From NCBI GenBank assembly GCA_022839445.1, contig JALHFC010000011.1, positions 1 to 25,961 of the forward strand: a DNA stretch of 25,961 nucleotides, given 5' to 3'. The notes under the pieces are model-generated. The model was given only the letters and a program-made list of their open reading frames with translations, made no database searches and was not told the DNA's origin. Below, piece by piece: positions 16,707 through 23,175 of this stretch (position 1 is its first letter; every line of letters begins with the position of its first letter). Origin of the DNA: Pelotomaculum sp. GTDB taxonomy: Bacteria > Bacillota > Desulfotomaculia > Desulfotomaculales > Pelotomaculaceae. A program made the translations under genes and the position numbers.

Positions 16707-17195
16707 CTAGCTACTACACTCGTTAAACTTGCTCTTCAACCTTTTCTCAACTACCGGTGGCACAAGGACCCGCAAGGAACCCCCAAAGGAAGCTATCTCT
16801 TTAACTGTAGTAGAGCTAATAAATGAAAATTCCGCTTTCGTCATTAAAAAAACGGTTTCCAAATGGCAGGCTAGCTTTTTATTGGTCAGCGCCATTCTAA
16901 ACTCGTTTTCAAAATCTGATATTACCCGCAATCCCCTTACTATAGCTTTGGCTTTCCGCTGGATTGCATATTGAATTGTCAGGCCTTCAAATGAATCTAC
17001 TTCAACGTTGTGATACGGCGAAAGGACTTCTTTTAGCATTTCAACCCGTTCTTGGATAGTAAAAAGCGGATCTTTGATGGGATTTCGGGAAACCGCTACA
17101 ATGAGCTTTGGGAAAATTAAAGAGGCTCTTTCGATGATATCTGTGTGACCATATGTCACGGGGTCGAAACTTCCTGGACAAATTGCTGTAAGCAA
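16707..17195 (-). CDS. coaD: Phosphopantetheine adenylyltransferase
   Basis: Catalyses the fourth step of coenzyme A synthesis, 4'-phosphopantetheine plus ATP to dephospho-CoA. The 162-residue protein has the nucleotidyltransferase motif CPGSFDPVTYGHTDII near the N-terminus (a TxGH variant of HxGH) and the C-terminal ISSTTVKEIASFGG loop. The start is TTG 17195 with GGGAGG upstream. It lies 6 bp after rsmD, the pairing conserved across bacteria. No defect was seen. Confidence 0.96.
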   Translation of the reverse strand: MLTAICPGSFDPVTYGHTDIIERASLIFPKLIVAVSRNPIKDPLFTIQERVEMLKEVLSPYHNVEVDSFEGLTIQYAIQRKAKAIVRGLRVISDFENEFRMALTNKKLACHLETVFLMTKAEFSFISSTTVKEIASFGGSLRVLVPPVVEKRLKSKFNECSS

Positions 17196-17201
17196 ACCAG
17201 A

Positions 17202-17768
17202 TTACCTCCCGGTGGTTTCTTTGTAACGATAGAAAGAGAGCAGTGTATCCCCGTATCTTTCCTGGCGAAATGTTTTTAATTCTTTTACATCCCCGGGCGG
17301 AAGGTCTTTTTTGTTGCTTTCAATAATAACCATCCCGTCCGGCTCCAGCAAGCCATGCCCGGCAATAGCCAAAAGAACGCCGGTCTCAAGATCCTTTAAA
17401 TAAGGTGGATCTGCGAATATGATGTCAAATTTTTGTCCTTGCGACCCCAAAAAGTTAATGGCGCCCAAAACATCCTTGCATAATAGCTTGGCTTGTCTTT
17501 CCAGGCCGGTTATTCTTGTATTTTCTTTAATAATGCGAATATTTCTAATATCTTTCTCCACAAATACCGCAACGGCAGCACTGCGGCTTAACGCCTCGAT
17601 GCCTACATTTCCTGTGCCTGCAAAAAGATCTAAAAACCTGCTGCCCGGCACGCGATCCCCCAGTATATTAAAAAGCGCTTCTTTAACCCTGTCGGCAGTA
17701 GGCCTTACCTTAAGCCCCCCGGGGGTTTTTAGCCGTCGTCTTCCAGCAGTACCGGAAATCACGCGCAA
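17202..17768 (-). CDS. rsmD: 16S rRNA (guanine-N2)-methyltransferase RsmD
   Basis: Methylates G966 (E. coli numbering) of 16S rRNA using SAM during small-subunit assembly. The 188-residue Rossmann-fold methyltransferase begins MRVISGTAGRRRL, has the SAM-binding loop DLFAGTGNVG (47-56) and the catalytic FADPPY (118-123). The start is TTG 17768 behind AAGGGA. It heads the rsmD-coaD-coiled-coil operon. In many Firmicutes recG lies just upstream of rsmD; here gpr, a SASP gene and a Gre-like gene lie between them. Confidence 0.95.
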   Translation of the reverse strand: MRVISGTAGRRRLKTPGGLKVRPTADRVKEALFNILGDRVPGSRFLDLFAGTGNVGIEALSRSAAVAVFVEKDIRNIRIIKENTRITGLERQAKLLCKDVLGAINFLGSQGQKFDIIFADPPYLKDLETGVLLAIAGHGLLEPDGMVIIESNKKDLPPGDVKELKTFRQERYGDTLLSFYRYKETTGR

Positions 17769-17912
17769 GATGTGAAATCCCTTCTTTCAATCAGATAGTA
17801 TATCATATTATGCCAATAAATGCACTATTTCAAATGTGTTTTATTTACCCTAGGCATTTGTTTAGTTAGCTTGTCTGCCTGTTCATCATAAACATGCCGG
17901 TGTTATAATTAT

Positions 17913-17942
17913 TGCATAAAACCCCCTAATAAGGATATCCTA
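17913..17942 (+). promoter_or_regulatory. Sigma-F/G-type promoter of gpr
   Basis: TGCATA (17913-17918) and TATCCTA (17936-17942), 17 bp apart, resemble the forespore sigma-G consensus TGMATA / CATNCTA (one mismatch in the -10). Such a promoter fits forespore expression of gpr known from B. subtilis. Confidence 0.65.
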
Positions 17943-17976
17943 CTGGTGACATTTAAAAACATTGGGGGCAAATACA

Positions 17977-18960
17977 TTGTATCTCGATTTCTATAGGGCT
18001 TTCGGCATTAGCGTCGATTTGGCGCTGGAAGCGCACGAAATTGTTCGAGGAGAAACAGGGAAGGAAATCCCCGGGGTAATTGTCGATCGAGAGAAATACG
18101 AAAATTCCTCCGTAACCATTGTTAAAGTGGTGGAAGAATCCGCCGAGCAACTGATCGGAAAACCAAGAGGTAATTATATTACTATTGAGGCACCCGCTAT
18201 CCGGGATAACAACCGGATAGCCCAACAGGAAGTAACCGAAGTCCTGGCCGAAAAACTGGCCGCCTTGATTAAACTACCTGAAAACGCCAATATTCTTCTA
18301 GTCGGGCTGGGAAACTGGCAAGCGACACCAGACGCGCTGGGACCTAGGGTTATAGACCACAGCATGGTGACCCGTCACCTTTATAAATATGCCCCTGAGG
18401 AACTGCAGGGGGGCATGCGCTCCGTAAGCGCCATTGCGCCGGGGGTATTGGGAATCACCGGTATTGAGACCGCTGAAATTATTAAAGGTGTTGTTGAAAA
18501 AATACAGCCGGAGCTGCTTATTGTTATAGACTCGCTGGCCGCCGGCAGTACAGAGCGGATTGCCACCACCATTCAGATTGCCGATACAGGAATCAGCCCG
18601 GGATCCGGTATCGGCAATAAAAGAGCCGGTATCAACAAGGAAAGCATGGGCGTTGATGTAATTGCGATAGGTGTCCCGACCGTGGTCCATGCCGCTGTTA
18701 TAGCACAGACGGCCATAGATCAATTTTTGGAACAGCTTAAGGCAAACCCGGTACTTTATCAGATCTATAGAAACTTGAGGCCGGACTTCACGCAGGAAGT
18801 GATAAATAATGTCCTGAAGCCTTTTGCCGGCAATTTGATGGTAACACCCAAAGAGATTGACACGCTGATCCTTAATACATCTAAAATTGTAGCGGGTGGC
18901 ATATCTATGGCCATTCACCCGTCCATAAGCTCCGAAGATTATGAAATGTATCTAAATTAA
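17977..18960 (+). CDS. gpr: Spore germination protease (GPR)
   Basis: Degrades alpha/beta-type SASPs during germination; made in the forespore as a zymogen that self-cleaves near its N-terminus. Conserved blocks are DLALEAHE, LLVGLGNWQATPDALGP, APGVLGITGIETAEIIKG, DSLAAGSTERIATTIQ, GNKRAGI and NLMVTPKEID; the first two aspartate-containing blocks after the propeptide carry the residues proposed to be catalytic. The frame is open from TTG 17962, but TTG 17977 has GGGGG eight nt upstream and better spacing from the sigma-G-like promoter, giving 327 residues. The zymogen cleavage area reads ISVDLALE where Bacillus has VRTDLAVE. It converges with the SASP gene, its likely substrate. Confidence 0.93.
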   Translation: MYLDFYRAFGISVDLALEAHEIVRGETGKEIPGVIVDREKYENSSVTIVKVVEESAEQLIGKPRGNYITIEAPAIRDNNRIAQQEVTEVLAEKLAALIKLPENANILLVGLGNWQATPDALGPRVIDHSMVTRHLYKYAPEELQGGMRSVSAIAPGVLGITGIETAEIIKGVVEKIQPELLIVIDSLAAGSTERIATTIQIADTGISPGSGIGNKRAGINKESMGVDVIAIGVPTVVHAAVIAQTAIDQFLEQLKANPVLYQIYRNLRPDFTQEVINNVLKPFAGNLMVTPKEIDTLILNTSKIVAGGISMAIHPSISSEDYEMYLN

Positions 18961-18976
18961 GTGTTAGTTCGCCTTT

Positions 18977-19008
18977 AAAAAGAAACAAGCGGAATTTTTA
19001 TCCGCTTG
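18977..19008 (-). terminator. Hairpin terminator between gpr and SASP gene
   Basis: The stem CAAGCGGA (18986-18993) pairs with TCCGCTTG (19001-19008), with a 7-nt loop. On the minus strand it runs into TTTCTTTTT, so it would end the SASP transcript; it can also form in gpr RNA, where the following bases are not a T-run. Confidence 0.65.
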
Positions 19009-19048
19009 CTGCAAAGTTATATTTGGAAAGTGGGATGACATTTTTTTA

Positions 19049-19080
19049 CCCGGGCAGCATGCTGCCGGCAGCCGCCCGGG
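19049..19080. repeat. GC-rich nested inverted repeat
   Basis: The outer arms CCCGGGC (19049-19055) and GCCCGGG (19074-19080) enclose two overlapping perfect 12-bp palindromes, GCAGCATGCTGC (19054-19065) and GCTGCCGGCAGC (19061-19072). A seven-T run precedes it on the plus strand. It lies in the gap between gpr and the SASP gene; its function is unknown. Confidence 0.75.
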
Positions 19081-19131
19081 ATTTCAAGGAACCAGTCGCC
19101 TTGTTCCCGCCCCCATCTTAAGTAAATCCTT

Positions 19132-19389
19132 CTAATTAGTCGTATTTAAGTTGGTCACCTGGGGAGTAGGGGGAACAGTACCCGCTGCCAGACTGTTTTC
19201 ATAAGCAGCGATCATCTTCTTAACCATGTTACCACCGATAGCGCCGTTCATCCTGGACGGCAAATCTCCCATGTAACCGCTTTCGGGGACCTGAATACCA
19301 AGCTCTCGGGCGGTTTCCCATTTAAAGTCCTCCATTGCCCGGGAAGCTCCCTGAATCAGAATCTGATTTCTTTTTTGTCCTAGTGCCAC
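19132..19389 (-). CDS. Alpha/beta-type small acid-soluble spore protein
   Basis: An 85-residue DNA-binding spore protein that coats and protects forespore DNA and is degraded by GPR at germination. The conserved core KWETARELGIQVPESGYMGDLPSRMNG... contains the GPR cleavage context (ARE/LGI) and is followed by GAIGGNMVKKMI, the second family signature. The last 13 residues (TPQVTNLNTTN region) form a low-complexity tail. The start is GTG 19389 behind a strong AAGGAGGTG site, and a sigma-G-like promoter lies at 19419-19449. High expression in the forespore is expected. Confidence 0.95.
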   Translation of the reverse strand: MALGQKRNQILIQGASRAMEDFKWETARELGIQVPESGYMGDLPSRMNGAIGGNMVKKMIAAYENSLAAGTVPPTPQVTNLNTTN

Positions 19390-19418
19390 TGTTTCACCTC
19401 CTTGATAATTTCTAAACC

Positions 19419-19449
19419 TAGTATGGACTTTGCCGGGGACCTTTATGCT
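19419..19449 (-). promoter_or_regulatory. Sigma-G-type promoter of SASP gene
   Basis: On the minus strand, AGCATA (19444-19449) and CATACTA (19419-19425) are 18 bp apart, a good match to the forespore sigma-G consensus, about 30 bp upstream of the GTG start. Confidence 0.8.
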
Positions 19450-19591
19450 AGAACATATTCCCTCATTAACTATTATAAATTTTAGTAAAATTGGTTACTC
19501 TAAAAAACCTTAATAAACAATCAAAGCAGTGTAATAAATATAGTTTCAAACTATCGATACTAATATTCAATTTCAATATTACAAATATAAG

Positions 19592-19620
19592 CCGGTAAAA
19601 AAATGTCCTTACCGGTTTTT
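19592..19620 (+). terminator. Orphan plus-strand terminator
   Basis: CCGGTAA (19592-19598) pairs with TTACCGG (19609-19615) around a 10-nt loop, followed by TTTTTGTTGTTG. It is a good intrinsic terminator for plus-strand transcription, yet the nearest upstream gene (SASP) is on the minus strand, so the transcript it ends is unknown. Confidence 0.75.
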
Positions 19621-19678
19621 GTTGTTGTCAATGTAATTAAATTTAATTGCTTCTATATAATGGTAGCGCGATCCACTA

Positions 19679-19707
19679 TTGACAATCATTGTGCTATCTA
19701 ATAAAAT
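19679..19707 (+). promoter_or_regulatory. Sigma-A promoter of the Gre-like gene
   Basis: A perfect -35 TTGACA (19679-19684) and a -10 TAAAAT (19702-19707) are separated by 17 bp, giving a leader of roughly 90 nt before ATG 19803. Confidence 0.85.
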
Positions 19708-19715
19708 ATTTACAA

Positions 19716-19757
19716 AGGCATTTCGCTTTTGCGAAGTGCCTCATATGCTTTTGAGGC
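19716..19757 (+). promoter_or_regulatory. Structured 5' leader with competing hairpins
   Basis: Hairpin 1: AGGCATTTCGC (19716-19726) with GCGAAGTGCCT (19731-19741), an 11-bp stem (one G-U pair) and a TTTT loop. Hairpin 2: GCCTCA (19738-19743) with TGAGGC (19752-19757). The two share 19738-19741 and cannot form together. No T-run follows, and no known riboswitch is recognised. Confidence 0.6.
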
Positions 19758-19802
19758 AATCTTCCATTAAATGGTTCAGTTAAAAAAGAGAGGGGAGGAA
19801 AA

Positions 19803-20252
19803 ATGACTAAGAAGTTTGTGCTGTCAAGGACTATGTTTGAAAACCTCGTAAAACATTTGGTGGATATCGAAGACGGAAAAAGCAAGTTATTCGAAAAATA
19901 CTTTCTGGAACCATCAAAAGAGCGCAATGAGTACGAAGAAATTTTTGATAACTATATAACTAAGATTGATCGAATTATACGGAGCACAACAGTCACAGAT
20001 GATGCTGAAAACTGCATACCTTTTTCCATCATCGGCAGCGAGGTAGAAGTTAAAGATACAGAAAGCCATGAAACCTTTAGATTTAGAATAGTACCTCCTT
20101 TTCAGGAGAACGTCGGAAGCACGGATGTTTCCTGTTTATCACCCGTGGGAAAATCGTTGCTATTAAAAAAAGTAGGCGAAAAAGCTGTTGTCAACGCACC
20201 CGCAGGAGTATTTTGCTACCAAATCAAATCTATTAATTTGCCAATGCAATAA
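19803..20252 (+). CDS. Divergent GreA/GreB-family protein
   Basis: A 149-residue protein whose C-terminal half (about 70-145: IPFSIIGSEVEV, FRFRIVPPF, LSPVGKSLLLKKVGEKAVV, APAGVFCYQI) matches the FKBP-like GreA/GreB C-terminal domain that binds near the RNA polymerase secondary channel. The N-terminal 65 residues can form a coiled-coil hairpin like GreA but are shorter and divergent. The tip reads LEPSKERNEY where GreA has GDLKENAEY, so the first of the two acidic tip residues needed for RNA cleavage is not conserved. It could be a Gre paralogue that does not cleave, or an Rnk-like factor. ATG 19803 has AGGGGAGG upstream and its own promoter and leader. It is more AT-rich than its neighbours. 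It converges with recG, with a weak stem (20255-20275) between. Confidence 0.8.
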   Translation: MTKKFVLSRTMFENLVKHLVDIEDGKSKLFEKYFLEPSKERNEYEEIFDNYITKIDRIIRSTTVTDDAENCIPFSIIGSEVEVKDTESHETFRFRIVPPFQENVGSTDVSCLSPVGKSLLLKKVGEKAVVNAPAGVFCYQIKSINLPMQ

Positions 20253-20267
20253 AGTAGGTTTTTTAAG

Positions 20268-22195
20268 TTAACCTATTTCAATAAAACTTCCCGCACCGCC
20301 AAACCGGGCTCTGATCTCTTTTTGCAGGACCCGGTTTTCTTCCTTTTCCAAACGGGGGTCCTCAGCTACACAAGCCACAGCCTCCCCCCTCGCCACTTGG
20401 AGGACTTTCCAGTCCCGTAAAAGATCGGCGACTTTAAACTCGGGCAGGCCGGCCTGACGGGTACCGTAAAACTCGCCGGGACCGCGCAGGCGCAAGTCCT
20501 CCTCAGCTAACGCAAATCCGTCCGTGGTCCGGGTCATCACCCTCAAGCGGGCGCGCCCCTCCTCAGTTTTCGGGCTGGCCACCAGGATACAGTAGGACTG
20601 GCGCCTGCCCCGCCCAACCCGGCCCCGGAGCTGGTGGAGTTGGGCCAGCCCAAAGCGGTCGGCGTCCAAGATTACCATCACCGTGGCGTTGGGAACATCC
20701 ACCCCGACCTCGATAACAGTGGTGGAAACAAGTAATTTTATTTCCCCGCCACGGAAAAGAGACATAACGTCTTCCTTTTCCCCGGATTTCATCCTGCCGT
20801 GCAAAAGCCCCACCCGGAAGTCCCTGAACTCGCCAGCAGCAAGGCTTTCCGCCAGTTCAACGGCCGCCCTCAGGTCCACTTTCTCCGACTCCTCTACTAA
20901 GGGGCATACAATATAGGCCTGACATCCCCTGCGAACGTGTTCTCTAATTAGACCATATGCCTTGGCTAAAGCATGAGGCAACACGGCATGGGTTATGACG
21001 GGTTGCCTACCTGGGGGCATTTCATCTATTACTGAAATATCCAAATCCCCATAAAGTGTCAGGGCTAAGGTCCGGGGAATAGGCGTAGCGGTCATCACCA
21101 AGACATCCGGGCAGTATCCCTTATACCCCAGGACAGCCCTTTGGCGCACACCGAACCGGTGTTGTTCGTCCACTATCGCCAACCCTAGCCTTTGAAAATC
21201 CACATCTTCCTGAATTAAAGCATGCGTTCCAACCAGTACCTTCAACTCACCGAGGCGGACCCTTTCCAGTAAAATTTCTTTTTCCTTTTTGCGCATACCG
21301 CCGGTTAAAAGACCGGCTTCAACACCAATAGATGAAAAAGCTTTTTTCATTCCTAGGTAATGTTGTTCAGCCAGGATCTCCGTGGGCGCCATTAACGCGC
21401 CCTGCAGCCCGCTTTCAACTGCCTTAAGCAGGGCCATCCCGGATATTACCGTTTTCCCGGCGCCCACATCCCCCTGAAGCAGGCGGTGCATCGGGGCAGT
21501 TGAATCCATATCACGTGATATTTCGTCCCATACTTTTTCCTGCCCGGCGGTAAGGCGATAGGGTAGGTTATCTATAAAAGAACGCAAAAGATCCCCCTCG
21601 GGCAAATACCTGTGCGCCTTTTCCCGGCTAAAACGGCTTTTTTTGCGCGTTGCCAGCGCAAGCTGAAAAAGGAATAGTTCTTCAAAAATAAACCGCCGCC
21701 TGGCAGCATCGGCATCTTCTTTCCGTTGGGGGTAATGGATTTTTAATAAGGCCTCCTCATATTGGGGCAAATTAAATTTTTCAAGGATCGATGCGGGTAA
21801 GAATTCACCGGCCCGGTCGCTAATACCATCTAAAGCGGATTTTACCATAGCCCGCATTTGACGTTGGCTCAACTGCCCGGTAAGGGGGTAAACGGGAACA
21901 AGGCGTCCCGCGCTTAAACTGTCCCCACCGTCGTCAACCTCGTATTCTTCCACCATCACCTGCGTTGCTCCAAAACCTTTATCAACCTTGCCGGTCACAA
22001 AAAGATTTATGCCTGGCTGGATATTTTTCTTGATAAAGGGCTGGTTAAACCATACGGCATAAAATATGCTGATTCCGTCATGCATTGCTATTTTGGTTAT
22101 GGTAAGCCCCGGCCTTGGTTTCATGTCCTGGGAGGACAGAACGGTTCCCCGATTTTTACATATTGAACGGGTTTTTCCAAAAGGTTGTCCGGCAT
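20268..22195 (-). pseudogene. recG: RecG helicase gene with out-of-frame N-terminal deletion
   Basis: RecG remodels branched DNA at stalled forks. The frame from 22124 (618 residues) keeps the helicase core: Walker A GDVGAGKT (218-225), DEQH (319-322), TATPIPRTLALTLYGD, and DADRFGLAQLHQLRGRVGRGR with the C-terminal TRQAG domain. The proper start is ATG 22195 (GGGAG upstream): it gives MPDNLLEKPVQYVKIG, the family N-terminus, but stops at TGA 22123-22121. In the helicase frame, the codons before ATG 22124 read GTVLSSQD, the normal sequence in front of MKPRPG. About 45 residues normally between these points (N-terminal and first wedge strands) are missing, with a frame change. The stop and the internal ATG overlap (ATGA), so a truncated protein could be made by reinitiation. 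It is a pseudogene, a truncated active gene or an assembly error. Confidence 0.75.
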
Positions 22196-22270
22196 AATCT
22201 CCCTCAAATATATCTCTAATGACCCCTATTTTATATTAACAAATATTATAATGCACTATAAAAACCGCCC

Positions 22271-22299
22271 TTGCAGCCATAAACGTTTTTTGGTAGAAT
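22271..22299 (+). promoter_or_regulatory. Promoter of rpmB
   Basis: TTGCAG (22271-22276) and TAGAAT (22294-22299) are 17 bp apart, ending 30 bp before the rpmB start codon. Confidence 0.8.
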
Positions 22300-22329
22300 A
22301 AATAGGCGGTTTAAAGGAGGTGTTTTAAT

Positions 22330-22521
22330 ATGGCTAGAAAGTGCGTCATATGCGGCAAAGGCGTTTCGGTCGGGATGAAATTGAGCCACTCGCACATCCG
22401 CACCAAAAGGACATGGGCGCCAAATCTGCAGCGCGTTAAGGCCATCATCAACGGCGCTCCAAAAAAAGTGCTGGTATGCACCCGCTGCATCAGAAGCGGC
22501 AAGGTCAAGCGGGCAATATAG
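22330..22521 (+). CDS. rpmB: 50S ribosomal protein L28
   Basis: A 63-residue ribosomal protein of the large subunit, beginning ARKCVICGKGVSVGMKLSHSH, with the core RTKRTWAPNLQRV typical of L28. It is the zinc-binding form: CVIC at the N-terminus and CTRC near the C-terminus give four cysteines. ATG 22330 is preceded by AAAGGAGGTG, a very strong site, and by its own promoter. A terminator follows. In B. subtilis it is divergent from or near yloU/yloV and recG; here it is directly divergent from recG. Confidence 0.97.
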   Translation: MARKCVICGKGVSVGMKLSHSHIRTKRTWAPNLQRVKAIINGAPKKVLVCTRCIRSGKVKRAI

Positions 22522-22528
22522 ATGTTTT

Positions 22529-22553
22529 AAAAAACGGCTTTGCGCCGTTTTTT
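22529..22553. terminator. Bidirectional terminator between rpmB and ribH
   Basis: AAAAAACGGC (22529-22538) pairs with GCCGTTTTTT (22544-22553) around TTTGC. T-runs follow on both strands, so it can end rpmB on the plus strand and the ribH transcript on the minus strand. Confidence 0.9.
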
Positions 22554-22646
22554 TATTTTTAATATAGAAACATTGGTACATGTGTTCGAACATCATAAAC
22601 AAATTTTAATAGAGTTATATATGATTGTCAATAGTAAACAACAACT

Positions 22647-23117
22647 TTAACTGTTTATACCCCTCAACAGGTTGACCATCTCTATGGCAGTTACCGCCGC
22701 GTCCCATCCTTTGTTCCCGGCCTTGGTCCCGGCCCGCTCGATGGCCTGCTCAATATTGTCGGCGGTGATGACTCCAAAAATAGTAGGGATACCGCTCTCC
22801 AGGCCCACCTTCGCCACACCTTTGGCTACTTCGCCGGCCACATAATCAAAATGTGGTGTTGCCCCGCGAATTACCGCACCTAGGCATATTACAGCATCAT
22901 ATTTCCCCGTTGACGCCATCATGCGGGCTACAAGTGGGATTTCAAAAGCACCCGGCGTCCAGGCCACCTCAATATCCTGATCCAGCGCTCCGTGCCGGTT
23001 AAGAGCATCCAGCGCCCCGCTTAGTAGTTTGCTAGTAATAAATTCGTTAAAACGGCCCGCCACCAGACCAAATTTCAACCCTTGGCCTAGTAGATGCCCT
23101 TCATATAATTTCGGCAT
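22647..23117 (-). CDS. ribH: 6,7-dimethyl-8-ribityllumazine synthase
   Basis: Condenses the pyrimidine from RibD with dihydroxybutanone phosphate from RibBA to form lumazine, the penultimate step of riboflavin synthesis; it forms 60-mer or pentamer shells. The 156 residues include [36 protein letters not shown] (with the catalytic histidine) and GVITADN. ATG 23117 has AAGGGG eight nt upstream. It is the last gene of ribD-ribE-ribBA-ribH, which follows the usual Firmicute order. Confidence 0.97.
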   Translation of the reverse strand: MPKLYEGHLLGQGLKFGLVAGRFNEFITSKLLSGALDALNRHGALDQDIEVAWTPGAFEIPLVARMMASTGKYDAVICLGAVIRGATPHFDYVAGEVAKGVAKVGLESGIPTIFGVITADNIEQAIERAGTKAGNKGWDAAVTAIEMVNLLRGINS

Positions 23118-23175
23118 ATTACAATTCCCCTTCCTAAAAGTAGTATCGATGTTATTTAAAATTATTATTGTTGAT

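Larger units (their letters stand above)
19390..19802. other. 413-bp AT-rich intergenic region with clustered inverted repeats
   Basis: No gene was found here. It holds the SASP promoter (19419-19449), three AT-rich inverted repeats (ATAGTTT-C-AAACTAT at 19540-19554; TAATATT/AATATTA at 19561-19581; the 14-bp palindrome AATTAAATTTAATT at 19635-19648), a plus-strand terminator (19592-19620) with no gene in front of it, the promoter of the Gre-like gene (19679-19707) and its structured leader. The stretch is visibly more A+T-rich than the operons around it. Confidence 0.8.

Noticed and set aside
18298..18918. 206-codon minus-strand ORF
   Set aside because: Antisense to gpr, which is clearly coding; no domain is recognisable.
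22583..22592. TGTTCGAACA palindrome as an SOS (LexA) box
   Set aside because: The Bacillus-type box is CGAAC-N4-GTTCG; here the half sites are in the opposite order and have no spacer.
22246..22602. 118-codon minus-strand ORF
   Set aside because: It runs through the promoter, coding region and terminator of rpmB in antisense.
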